From Thielaviopsis euricoi (Eukaryota; Ascomycota; Sordariomycetes; Microascales; Ceratocystidaceae): 64,000 bases of DNA. The notes below the pieces were generated by a model that saw nothing but the letters and a program-made list of their open reading frames with translations, ran no database searches and was not told the origin of the DNA. A program made the translations under genes and the position numbers. Location: assembly GCA_001599615.1 (NCBI GenBank), contig BCHJ01000006.1:808744-872743 (forward strand), written 5' to 3'. Below, in pieces: positions 11,920 to 23,081 of the stretch. Every line of letters starts with the position of its first letter. The stretch's first letter is position 1.

Positions 11920-13485
11920 TTAAAACTGCCACATGTCGCTAGCCTGGTTGTGAGGCTTGACACGCGGCGCCGGCTTTCTCTCGGGAGACTCCTCGTCACC
12001 GCCAAACAGCCAGTCACGCTTGGTGCCCTTGGGACCACCCATGCCGTCACCGCCAATGTGAATACCGCGGCTATCAGAAGGACCAGCGTTGGCTTCGCGG
12101 TGGGCGCCCATGCCGTTACCAGCAATGCGGATGCCGCCCTTGGTCACCGGCGACTTGTCCGTCGGCTCCCAGCTCGAACCCATGTTTTCCACGGCCTTCT
12201 GGCGGTCAGTGGGAACAGGGTACTTACCCTGGGGCGTGTTGGCGCCGGCGGCATCCGTCATGGTGTAGGTAGACTGGAAGTCGGCCTTTTGGCGGTGGGC
12301 CATGTCGGGGCCGTAGGCCTCACGGTGCGCAGGGGTGGAACCGTCGTCCTCAATCTCAAAGTGCTTCTCGGCATCGCGGCGGGGTCTCGGCTGAGGCTTC
12401 GAGCCAACGGGGGTTTCGGGAATGGCACCGGGCACGTTGTCCCAGTGGCGGACATCCTGGGCACGCACGGGGCCGCGCGTATCGATTTGCTTCTGGGGAG
12501 TGGTGTATTCGTCATATGAAGGCTGGTTCCGCGACCCGGACTGGGAGCCAGCAGACAGGTGCGCTTGATTAAACATTTCAATGTCAGCATGATTTCTAGC
12601 GTTTCTCCGCGCAGCCACAGCCGCAGCACGCGCACTAGGCGACTGGGACCTGCTCCGCCCGCCATACTCGACATCAGACATTTCGTCATCAGAAGCAATC
12701 TGGTTGAACGAGAGCTGTGGCTGCCGGCGGCCGGCAAACAATGAGATGGCGGCAGCAACGTTTCGATCCCCAGCTCCACGCGAGTGAAACAATGATAGAT
12801 CAGAAGTTACACGCATGTGCTGCGGTCGCTGCTGGAATTGCGGTTGCGGTCGCGGTTGTGGCCGTGGCTGTGGCTGCTGTTGGGCGTTCGGGTTGCAATT
12901 GGGCAAAGCCTTACCCGTTGCCTTGAGGCAGTTGGAAATCAGACGTAGCTGGTCTCTGTTGTCGCGAATGGGCCAATTGCGGCCAGACTTGCTGATAATC
13001 TCGAGCTCCTTGAGCATGGCACCCTGATCCCACTTGAGGCGGATCTGGGCAATGCGACCGTTCTCATCGTAGCGGACAATGTGGGTCTAAAAGGCAAGAG
13101 TTTGACATAGTTAGTGCTGGTTTCTATAGAGTAGTACAGTACTGCCCGTCGCTATGATACGTCAACAACCAAGGCTTACAATGGGAATGGAAACAGTGCG
13201 GTCGGCCAGGAAGTTGTCGTCCAGGCCAGGCGCATACGGGCCACCGCTAGCAACAAACTCCATGACAGTCTCAAGCTCCAGCATCGAGGCGCCGCGACCG
13301 TTAATCTCATCAATGACATTCTCGGCATTCTTCTTGATCTGTTTGCTAACCAGGCCCAGGTGCTTGACGATGTTTTCGGCACCACAGATGGTTGTGGTGG
13401 TAGTGATGTAGTGGAGAGTGGCATCGGCCGACAAAAGTGCCGGGTTAGGAGCCGCCAAGAACTGCTTGTAGATTGATGAAGACAT
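11920..13485 (-). CDS. NTF2-like-fold protein with disordered C-terminal tail
   Basis: Two exons, 13485-13180 and 13086-11920, with a 93-nt intron (GTAAGC donor, TTTTAG acceptor, phase 0); 490 aa. The start at 13485 gives the N-terminus MSSSIYKQFLAAPNP. The first roughly 155 residues have the pattern of a fungal NTF2/SnoaL-like cone fold: a helix with the ATLHYITTTTT strand region, then a PGLDDNFLADRTVSIPI strand, then IVRYDENGRIAQIRLKWDQG. The remainder is Gln/Pro-rich and disordered. It carries two copies of a Gly-Ile-(R/H)-Ile-x-Gly-(N/D)-Gly-Met-Gly motif and a W-containing segment. NTF2-like folds serve as binding or enzymatic scaffolds; I cannot name a substrate, and the tail suggests a scaffold or RNA/protein-binding role (inference). 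A CGTGA pentamer array lies 141-165 bases upstream of the ATG. Confidence 0.85.
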
Positions 13486-13625
13486 CTTTTTTTTGTCGTC
13501 TCGCTTTCGGTTGCGCGTCGATCGATCTAGCAAGGTAGGAGCAATATGTATCTGTATCGGTTGATTTGGTGGAGTTGCGGGCTGTATGTATGAATGTATG
13601 TAGGTAGGTTGTATATTGCAGGCAA

Positions 13626-13650
13626 CGTGACGTGACGTGACGTGACGTGA
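13626..13650. repeat. (CGTGA)5 array, TGACGT-like sites
   Basis: Five exact tandem copies of CGTGA. On the minus strand this reads as repeated TCACG, so each junction creates TGACG/CGTCA half-sites of the ATF/CREB (bZIP) type and overlapping CACGTC. It lies 141-165 bases upstream of the NTF2-like start codon, in its likely promoter or leader. A regulatory role is inference; it could be a neutral microsatellite. Confidence 0.7.
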
Positions 13651-15700
13651 CTTTGGTTGTGGGGGATTTGGGTTGGTAAACTCAAAAAAAAGGAAAAGAA
13701 AATAGATGGAGAAAAAAAACGAGTGGCAAGTCAAGCAATTGATTGATATAATGCAAAGCAAAGGAGAAAAAGAGGGTGAAGCGGAGCAGTTGGGCTTATT
13801 AGGCGGAGGGAGAAGGCCAGGGGGAGCTTGCATATAGCTCTGGCAGTAGAAGCTGCAGTAGCTGCAGGCATGGTATTGTGTAGCCTCATTTGGAGGTGCG
13901 GGTTAGTGTGGATGAACATAACCCTTGTGATACCTTTGAGAGTTTTCCGCAAGTGCAAGTTTGAAAAATGAGTATCAAAACAAGTTATGGAAGCAAAGAG
14001 AAGCGATGATACTGGGTAATTACGGCGGATACCGGTAGTTGTAGCTAGAATTGACTGATACGTATAAAGAAAATGCACCAGGGTAGTTTGTAGTGATAAA
14101 TTTCCACCCTTTACTTTCCTATCCAACTTCATTTTCCACCTCTTAAGCGCTCTCACATCTGTATATGGAATTGACAAAAGGTGTCTTTCTGGATTTCTTT
14201 GTAGTTTCACGAGTTGACTTTGTACACATACGTTTCGTAGACAAAGAGTATGGCCAGATTTTCACAGTACCATGTAACGCCAGCTATTATATATGCCAAG
14301 TTGAACAGGGCTGACGGTCGCCAAATATTCAATATGCTTCGAGATAATATCCAGAAATCACTTTTATCACTTTATAATGTCATCTCGTTCGCACCTATCT
14401 GGCTAGCATTATAACAAGGGCCAGGAGTTACGAACCCTTCCCTAGCACATGCAATAATGGTTAAAGGCGTTGCATGTAGATCATGCTAAATATCGGCTTT
14501 CATATATAGTGATTCATCACACCGACTTATAACTCGAGTCTTCAACGATCCACGACTAGGGGCTACAGACTCTACAAAGAATTACCGTTACTAAAAGAGA
14601 CTTGATCAATTCTGGAAAACCAACCTCGTCGAAAATCTCTCGAGCGCAATCTTATACTATTGATTTGATAGGTCATCCCGTCTCGTCCTATGAAGGGAGA
14701 GTTGTATGTTATCTGTCAAGTATACGTTCTTACTATGAACAGATGTATTTAACAGCTCGCTTGAAGATTTGTATTCATTGAACCTTTGCTGTAAACGATT
14801 TGAAGTGTCAAGTTCTCGCAAATGTAAAGTGTTAAAGCAAAAGTCCTGCGACCTTTTGCAGACGTAATGCAGACCAGAAGGATGTCGCTCCGGGATTATG
14901 CATAAATAGTACGAAAAGTGACCATGGTTCTAAAGCTTACCAGGCAACGCAACGTGGCTTGGTGGGCAAGTGCTGGAATAGAGGTCAAACAAGTCTGGTA
15001 TGCTTTGCGCAGTCTGACCTAGTTTTTAGAAGCAATGGAGGACAGCGGATGAAAAACAAGTGAAGCTTTTACACAATCGACTGGAAAGCCTGTTTCATTC
15101 ATGGCGGTTTAGCATTCCTCAAATAGGAAAAGGTAGTTTGCCAGGGCTGTTGGTGAAATATACGGCATCAATAGTCAGCTGATGAAGCGAGTATAGCTTC
15201 TATAATATAGCGAATGATCATGCCAATGTCTCCGAATCCAAAACCTGTAGAATAAAGAGAAAAGGCGCGCGCCTACACGATAATGCTATACAGAAGTGAA
15301 GGGAAAGGTGCATGCATTTCATAAAACTCGTCATAATTGCAAGTGGGTCTTGCAGGTAAGGCCAGTGCTGCTTCAAGTTAGGCCGACATAAACAGCCGGT
15401 GGATGACGTTAATGAGATGAAAAAACAAAAAAAAAAAAAAGGTGTTATTCTATTCTATTCCGGCTTGGCTTGGGTTTGGATCAGTTTGGTTTGGCTTAGT
15501 TTCGTTTGATTAATTGCTTGTTTGTTTGTTTAGCTTCACCACTAAGAAACGGCTCATTTGGAGGAAAAAAGCACGATTAAACTGTCTCAAATCAGTTGCT
15601 GCTTTAATCGAGACAAACTTCAGCTCGACCCATCTTTTGGTTGGGAGTTTGCCACACATTCCTCTTTACATTCCTGGGACTGATGTCTGGAGGACTGACT

Positions 15701-15829
15701 GTGAGTTGCTTGGCCTGGGATGGGTGCTTTCTTTAATCTGCTGGATACATGGCCGATCTGATTTCTCTTTCTTCGTGATTTCGGTAAATCAACCTTGCCG
15801 ATTGATCACTGCTCTAACCACCATCTTAG
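15701..15829 (+). other. 5' UTR intron of the Ca2+-ATPase gene
   Basis: A GTGAGT donor at 15701, a CTCTAACC branch-like site near 15812 and a CATCTTAG acceptor ending at 15829 define a 129-nt intron that ends nine bases before the start codon at 15839. No transcript evidence is available, but all three signals match consensus. Confidence 0.65.
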
Positions 15830-15838
15830 CAAGACGCA

Positions 15839-18800
15839 ATGGCATCCCCGGAAGGCACCGTCGTGCCCGACGCGAGGTCAGCAACACACCATGCTCATCA
15901 CCAGTTCCGTCCGGACTTGGGCGATGCTTTTACGCCAGACCCGAACACGGAGGACATGTACCGTTCATCGTCGTCGCGATTCCCGTTTTCGCCAGGCCAT
16001 TTGTCCAAGCTTCTTAACCCCAAAAGCCTAAACGCGCTCTTGGCGCTTGGCGGTCTGCAGGGTCTCGAAAAAGCACTACATACCGATCGAAACACCGGCC
16101 TCAGCCCGGAAGAGACCCATATATCGGACGACGTGACGTTTGAACAAGTCGCCGCCGCTGGCGCTGTTAAATATGGGTCTCTCGGTGCGGAATTACCGGC
16201 ATCCGACTCGGATTCTCACTCGGCAGCCGATTCGGCTTCTGATTCTGTTGCCAAGGCCAATGCTGCTGCCTCGCACTCTACCAACTCTTTTATCGACCGC
16301 AAGGCCGTGTATGGCGATAATACACTTCCTGAAAAGACGCCCAAAAGCCTCTTACAGCTGGCCTGGATCGCATACAATGACAAGGTCCTGATTCTACTAA
16401 CCATAGCTGCTATCGTCTCGTTGGCTTTGGGCCTCTACCAGACCTTTGATCCTCATCGTGATCCCTCTGACCCAAAGGTTGAATGGGTTGAGGGTGTCGC
16501 TATTATTGTCGCTATTATGTAAGTTGTCGTCTGAATAATCTTTTATTTTTTTATTTATTTTTTTTTATTTTTCACTCAATTTGTCTTATTTGGAGCCGTT
16601 TTATCCGGCCTTCGGCACACACGTCCTGTTCCTGCTTTTGTTCCTGACCATGAACACGTGGGTGTGTGGGTGTGAGTGGGCGCGTTATTGAAAAAAAAAG
16701 TACTGACACTGTGGCGCTTCTTATTAGTGTTGTCGTCTTTGTAAGTTACTCACTAATCTTGCTCGCATTATGCGGGCGTTCGCAGCGTTATTAAAGTTGC
16801 TCTGCTGACATGCGATTCTCGGTAGGTTACAACTTTGAATGATTGGCAGATGGAGCGCCAGTTTATTCGTCTCAACAAGAAGAACAATGACCGCACTGTC
16901 AAAGTCGTTCGCGCCGGCAGACCTACCGAGATTTCCGTCTGGGACATCATGGTCGGTGATGTCATGCAGCTAGAGACTGGTGACATGATTCCGGTTGATG
17001 GGATTTTCATTACTGGTCATGGTGTCAAGTGTGACGAGTCTTCGGCTACTGGAGAGTCTGACCTACTGCGCAAGGTTCCCGCCGACGAGGTCTACAACAC
17101 CATCAAAGAGGCTGCTGATAATGGCACCGTCATCGAAGATGCTGAGAAACTTGATCCCTTCATCATCTCCGGTGCAAAGGTCAGTGAAGGCACTGGTACT
17201 TTTCTTGTCACTGCCGTCGGTGTCAACTCCACATATGGTCGCACTACCATGTCTCTGCGTACTGAACAGGGCCAAACGCCCCTTCAGGGAAAGCTAAATG
17301 GCCTCGCCGACTGGATTGCCAAGATTGGCGGTGGTGCATCTCTGCTCCTGTTCATTGTCCTGTTTATCAGATTCCTGGCCCGTCTTCCCCACAACCACAA
17401 CTCACCCTCAGAGAAGGGCAAGGAGTTCATGGATCTTTTCATCACTGCTGTCACTCTGGTTGTTGTGGCTGTTCCAGAGGGTCTGCCTCTTGCAGTTACT
17501 CTGGCTCTTGCGTTTGCTACTACCAGAATGCTGAAGGACAACAACCTTGTCCGTATTCTGAAAGCCTGCGAGACCATGGGAAATGCTACCACCATCTGCT
17601 CCGACAAAACCGGTACTCTCACCCAAAACAAGATGACTGTTGTTGCCACTACGCTCGGTAAGGACATCAGCTTTGGAGGTGATGGCGTGTCCCTGGATGG
17701 TGCTATTGCGGAGAGCTCTACCGCTTCCACCGCCACATCTACTGCGAAAAATGTCGAGGTAACCGAGTTTGCCAGCTCGCTTGGCGCTCCTATGAAGGCC
17801 CTTCTGATCCAGTCCAATGCTGTCAACTCTACCGCCTTTGAGGGCGAGCAGGACGGCGAACAAACATTCATTGGTTCCAAGACCGAGGTTGCCCTACTCA
17901 CCTTTTGCCGTGACCATCTTGGTGCTGGCCCTGTCCAGGAAGAGCGCCACAACGCCAATGTGATTCAGGTTATACCCTTTGATTCTGCTGTCAAGTACAT
18001 GGCCACTGTCGTCAAGCTGCCCAATGGAACGTTCCGTGCTTATGTCAAGGGTGCTTCCGAGATTCTCCTCGCCAAGTGCACCAATGTCGTGACTGAGCCT
18101 GGAAACAACGACACCATCATGTCGACCAGTCTCTCTGCTGGCGATCGCAAGTCCCTCTCTCATACCATCGAGTCTTATGCCGGCCAAACTCTTCGCACTA
18201 TTTCATCATCGTACCGTGATTTCGAGTCGTGGCCTCCGGCAGGCTATGAGCTGCCAGAGGACCCGCGCTACGCGGATTTCAACAAGCTGCATGAGGATAT
18301 GACGCTGGTCTCTATTTTCGGTATCAAGGATCCGCTGCGTCCCAGTGTTATCGATGCTATCAAGGACTGCCAGATGGCTGGTGTCAAGGTTAGAATGGTT
18401 ACTGGTGACAACATTCTTACTGCTCGTGCCATTTCTAGAGAATGCGGCATCTACCACCCTGACAACGGTGGCGTTGCCATGGAAGGCCCCGACTTTCGCA
18501 AGCTTCCCGAGCACAAGCTCAAGGAAGTTGTTGTCGATCTCGAAGTCTTGGCCCGCTCTAGCCCGGAAGACAAGCGCATCTTGGTCAAGACCCTCAAGGA
18601 GCTCGGTGAGACTGTTGCTGTTACGGGTGATGGTACAAACGATGCTCCAGCTTTGAAGACTGCTGATATTGGTTTCTCCATGGGTATTGCTGGAACTGAG
18701 GTGGCGAAAGAGGCGTCTTCGATTATTCTCATGGACGATAACTTTGCGTACGTAATGTCTTTTTCTTCGTCTCCCCCTTTTCATCATACTGACAGAATAC

Positions 18801-19887
18801 AGGTCTATCGTAAAGGGTATGATGTGGGGTCGTGCCGTCAACGACTCGGTCAAGAAATTTCTCCAGGTAAGGAAGGACCCTTAGTCTCAAAGAAGTAACG
18901 CCACAAGGAAATCTAACCAGTAAACAGTTCCAACTTACTGTCAACGTGACTGCCGTCGTCCTCACCTTTGTCACGGCCGTTGCTAGTTCCGACCAGGAAT
19001 CAGTCCTCAATGCTGTTCAGCTTCTCTGGGTCAACCTGATCATGGACACTTTTGCCGCTCTCGCTCTTGCTACTGATGCCCCGACCCGTTCCGTTCTCGA
19101 CCGGAAGCCCGAGCGTAAATCTGACCCGCTTATCACCCTGCGCATGGTCAAGATGATTCTTGGCCAGGCTATCTGCCAACTTGTCATCACCTTTGTGCTG
19201 CACTTTGGCGGCAATAAGCTTCTCAACTACGACCCTAACAGTACCCATGACGAAACTCATCGCAAGACTCTTGTCTTCAACACGTTTGTGTGGCTGCAAC
19301 TGTTCAACCAACTTAACAACCGCAGACTCGACAACAAGTTCAATGTCTTTGAGGGTATCCACAGAAACGTCTTCTTCCTTGGCATGAACGTCGTCATGGT
19401 TGGTGGCCAGGTCCTCATTATCTTCAAGGGTGGAACGGCTTTCAAGATCACGGCTCTCGATGGAAAGGAGTGGGGTCTGTCCATTGGTCTTGGTGCAATC
19501 TCTCTGCCCTGGGGTGTTCTCATTCGTATATTCCCTGATGAGTGGTTCCTTGCCATGATTCCCGGTCGTCTGCGCCGCTGGTGGTTCAGCGAGGGAGAAT
19601 ACGCCATCACGGAACAACCCAAGTCTTCTGACTCCAGCGACGCTGAAGCCGGCACCGCTAATCCCGGCCCCGAGCACAGCGACATGGAAGCTCTTACTGG
19701 CGCCCAAGCGGCTAGAAGACATGTTATCAATGTTGACGACCCTGACTTCGTGCCGCCACCGCTGAGAGCCCACAGCACCATGCGTAGCAACAGAGCTTCC
19801 ATCATGAGCAAGCAAAGTCGCGATTTCAGAAGTAGAGTTCGCGACGCCAAGGTCCGGACAAAGGCCAAGTTGTTGACAAAGAAGTAA
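15839..19887 (+). CDS. PMC1: PMC1-type P2B calcium-transporting ATPase
   Basis: Pumps Ca2+ out of the cytosol (vacuolar or plasma membrane, Ca2+/H+ exchange driven by ATP). Five coding exons: 15839-16518, 16728-16740 (13 nt), 16826-18747, 18803-18866, 18928-19887; 1,212 aa, phases consistent throughout. The cytosolic N-terminus is long and has a Ser/Asp/Ala-rich low-complexity run near residues 125-150. Membrane segments begin near residue 190. Catalytic landmarks are the actuator TGES near residue 305, the M4 motif PEGLPLAVTLALAF, the phosphorylated Asp491 in DKTGTLTQNKM, the nucleotide-binding VKGASE, the MVTGDN motif, and GDGTNDAP near residue 831. The C-terminal domain holds the last membrane segments and a basic tail ending KLLTKK. 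Exon 2 encodes only the end of the second membrane helix. A 5' UTR intron precedes the start. Confidence 0.96.
16728..16740 (+). other. PMC1: 13-nt microexon of the Ca2+-ATPase
   Basis: Bases TGTTGTCGTCTTT lie between a CTTATTAG acceptor and a GTAAGT donor. With two bases carried from exon 1 they encode Ile-Val-Val-Val-Phe, completing the hydrophobic helix (…VEGVAIIVAI before, VTTLNDWQ after). Skipping it removes 13 nt and shifts the frame. Confidence 0.88.
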
Positions 19888-20592
19888 GCATGGGGGTTTC
19901 TTTATTCTCCATAGAGATCCAAGGTACACAGCAGCAGTCCCATTCCGACAAATCGTTTTCTTGCACAAGATTTACATGATGATGCATATTTTGTGTATGC
20001 TTCCATTCCAATTTCTTACTATACTTTCGTTTAATATCTTGTTTTTTTGGATTTCAGGGCGTTTATGCTGTCGCAAAAGCCTACATATTCTATGAAAACT
20101 CTGACATATTCATGTCATTTCTCTCTTTTTTTATACTTTTTTTTCTACAACACTAGAATGAACGGAACGGGTTAAGCAAGAGTCATGGACTTGAAATGGT
20201 GATCTTATGATGGAAAGAATCTATAGATATAATTAGCACTACTATACCACCGCTACTACTACTTAATAACAATAATATAATTTTTACGATGGGCTGTCAT
20301 TGTTGCACAAGGCTGATATCGAAAACTGGATCTCACTCAATTCTACCAATCAGAATGCTCTCAATTTTAAACAGCCTGAGTGGCTCGCTGAAAAAACCGG
20401 ACCCGCTAATTTTTAAAGAGTCACGTGATGAGAAGAGCCTCCGCAACGCCTGTCACGATCAAGAATCGGAAGAATGCACAAAGTTATAGCTTGAAGTTCT
20501 GCTAACGACTGTATCAACTTACCACCTCTCCCCCCACGTTTCTATACAATTTATTTGTTTGATTGTGATTTATTACACAAAACACCGCCAAG
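19888..20592. other. Intergenic region, QCR9 promoter
   Basis: The left part is the T-rich 3' UTR of the Ca2+-ATPase. The right part should be the QCR9 promoter: it has a perfect TCACGTGA palindrome at 20421-20428 and a pyrimidine-rich leader near 20520-20570. No other gene seen. Confidence 0.6.
20421..20428. promoter_or_regulatory. TCACGTGA palindrome (E-box) upstream of QCR9
   Basis: Perfect 8-bp palindrome with a CACGTG core, 165 bases upstream of the QCR9 ATG. bHLH factors of the Cbf1 class bind this core in ascomycetes; that it acts here is inference. Confidence 0.4.
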
Positions 20593-21636
20593 ATGGTATG
20601 TTTCTGAGCGCTTTCCACGGATCAATGGCTTTGTGCGGGAGATTGAACACCGCGATATGCGAAAAAAAAAATCACCGAAGACGCCAGAGCCGGCTCTAGA
20701 TGTCGCCATTGGACATGAATACTAACGAAGCTTGATGTCTTATAGTCTCTCGTCAACGCTCTTTACAGGCAAGCCTCTCCACAAAATCCAATTGCGCCCT
20801 GCAGCTCTGTGTCGGGTTGTTGAATCAAGCTGCGCTATACACTTGAATGCGCCCGCCCACCCCGAGAGTCCGGTTTTTTCCACAAACGATTATGGATGGA
20901 AGCAAACGACAATTACCCATTCATACGGACCTGGAGAGACGATTTATCTCTATGCTGCAGCGAATCCACGTACGAATTGGCGATCCCGAGCGGTCCGGTG
21001 GGCTCAAGGCGCTACCTACTCAGCCCGCAACTCTCCCGATCGACTGACGTCCAACACAACGCCGACGCACAACATATCTCTCGGGTTCACGATGCGCTGC
21101 TTGACAACGACACCTGACGAAGACACGGGCTAGGCCACACAAGAGCTATTAGCTAACTGTTCATACAGCACTATGTTCAAGAAGAACTACCTGATGCTGA
21201 CCGCTGTTTTCGGCGCCGGCTTTGTTTTCGAGGTGTAAGTGTTCCTCAATATTTACAGCGTTGGCGGTCGAATATGGTCGGTCATAGGGTGGAGCTTTGA
21301 AAAGCCGAACTTGGTATCGGATGAACGGAGGAATGATAATGCGGCACGGTTATTTGAAATCTGCTGCCTATATCTCCTGGACACCATACCTGCGTCTGCA
21401 TTTTCATGATATCCATTCGGCCAACATCATGGCACGAAAACCGATTCTATGCGGCCATGTACTGACATTCCACTTGTAGTGGCTTCAACCGCACCATGGA
21501 TGCTTTCTGGGACAGCAACAACAAGGGCGTAAGTTGGCTCCAACACCCACCAATGAAACAAATAGACTTCATCTAACAATGTCATATACAGCGCCAATGG
21601 AAGGACATCCGCCACAAGTACGTCCAGGAGGAGTAA
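20593..21636 (+). CDS. QCR9: Cytochrome bc1 complex subunit 9 (QCR9/UCR10 family)
   Basis: Small inner-membrane subunit of mitochondrial complex III, needed for stable Rieske protein and cytochrome c1 assembly. The gene is cut into five exons: 20593-20595 (ATG alone), 20746-20768, 21169-21234, 21480-21528, 21592-21636, giving 61 aa. The protein reads MSLVNALYSTMFKKNY, then a hydrophobic helix LMLTAVFGAGFVFEVGF, then the family signature FWDSNNKGRQWKDIRHKY, ending VQEE; this matches fungal QCR9 in length and order. Introns 1, 3 and 4 start GTATGT, GTAAGT and GTAAGT. Intron 2 (20769-21168, 400 nt) needs a GC donor (AG|GCAAGC) with a good branch site (GCTAAC) and a TACAG acceptor. The exons are too short to appear as simple open frames. 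Confidence 0.92.
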
Positions 21637-23081
21637 ACCTGGTTAGCTCAGCTATCTCCGCCTTTTAATTTTATTTGTACCATACACACGACAACATTCG
21701 GCAACCAAAAAAATAGAAGCCTACCTCTCGATGTGGATGTGATAAATATGTGTTCTAAATCCAAGTTCAGCACTATAATCTTCCGCGCAATATGGCTCCG
21801 TAACAGTGCATACGTGATGGTATTTACATCCAGTGAAATGCAAGTGAGAGACATTGCAGATGTGACTCGGAATTGGTATATCGGTTGGACGAATGGATTG
21901 TAAAATGGCCTGGCCAAAAGTCGCATGGCGTCCAATAGCATATGTAAGGCCGCATATCCAATGCAGGCGGATTGTGCCACTATGAATACAGTACTTTGAG
22001 AAATACCGTCAGCAACGCAGAAAATACCACAGCAGGCGTCCTGAGTTAACTCGTGGTGCAAGACAAATTCTAGCTTCCATCTATGCTTTCTGTTTTGGTT
22101 CACTGAGCGACACCAGCCGGGTGCGTACTCTTTAGCGGCAAGATTCAGGTGTTTTTAGGCGGGCGGTAGCGGCAGGTTGTGCTCTTGCCTAGTCTTGAGT
22201 GGGCAAAGAAGTCTCAGCTATAGCACGGCTGACGGCTCGCTCTACATTGTATATATGTTTGATTTTTCTACCAAGGCATATTTTTCTTTCTTGGAGGGGT
22301 TCTTTTGACAATTCCATCGCTACCACAATCTCCATCCAGTCGTCGTCAATAGTTTATAAAACGGTACGACTTGTTATCTTATAGCCAAGTCAGTTTCTCC
22401 TCTCTTCTTTTCTTCTTCTTTTTCTATTATTTTCTTTTCTCAAACCCTCTTGGCTTGATTTTGCTAACAAACAAGAACAGAGCGTGAAATCGAGGTAGAT
22501 TGCGTTTTTGATTATATTTTGACGTCAGACACTGGAAAAGACGAGGCGACGTGCATTGCATCGGCTTCAGTAACATTTTGCTTCTCTTCTTTGTCAACTT
22601 GTTCTGCCCTCTGCCAGCCATTTTTACCCCACCAACCAACCAACCAACCAACCCACCAGCAAAACGAGCTTAGATTTTCGCTTCGGCTGCTTTTGGAGCT
22701 TTTGGTTCCTCAAGCGCCAATCCCATCGATCAACGTCAGGTTACGCCCGCGGAATTGGTTGTGCTATCTATCACAGTTAACAACTTTCGTTTCTTGGCTC
22801 ACCTCTTCTTTTCTTTTTTTTTTTTTTTTTTTTTTAACATCTTTATTTTTTTTTTCCAACTCCTTGTCGACCGATAGAACGCCTTACTCGTTACCCGCAT
22901 ACAAACAACGGCTGTCGATTTACGCTCGACAAACCAACCCCCGCGACCCAATCGTATATATCACGCCTTCAACTGTTTTCGCACGATCAAGTTGTACACG
23001 ACATCACAAGTTCTTCCGCTGTCATCTTTGTACCTGCCTTCCATAGCAATAGTCGAAGATCTTTAGATCCGTACCGCCATA
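21637..23081. other. Intergenic region, 3' UTR of QCR9 and leader of UBR1
   Basis: About 1.4 kb. The minus-strand open frame at 21648-22103 starts with GTG and has no recognisable protein. From about 22380 the sequence becomes pyrimidine-rich on the plus strand with a T24-like tract near 22815, as in other leaders in this window, and probably contains the UBR1 promoter and 5' UTR. Confidence 0.55.

Larger units (their letters stand above)
13486..15838. other. Divergent intergenic region
   Basis: About 2.35 kb between the divergently transcribed NTF2-like gene and the Ca2+-ATPase gene. It holds the CGTGA array, AT-rich sequence without coding potential around 14200-15300, an A13 run near 15428, and the leader and 5' UTR intron of the ATPase. 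No gene or RNA gene recognised in 13840-15500. Confidence 0.6.

Noticed and set aside
13731..14210. 159-residue minus-strand open frame upstream of the NTF2-like gene
   Set aside because: Starts with GTG, has no recognisable motif and lies in the promoter region.
18206..19968. Minus-strand frames of 215 and 322 residues under the Ca2+-ATPase
   Set aside because: Antisense to the catalytic and C-terminal parts of a well-supported P-type ATPase.
21648..22103. 151-residue minus-strand open frame downstream of QCR9
   Set aside because: Starts with GTG, has no family resemblance and overlaps the probable 3' UTR of QCR9.
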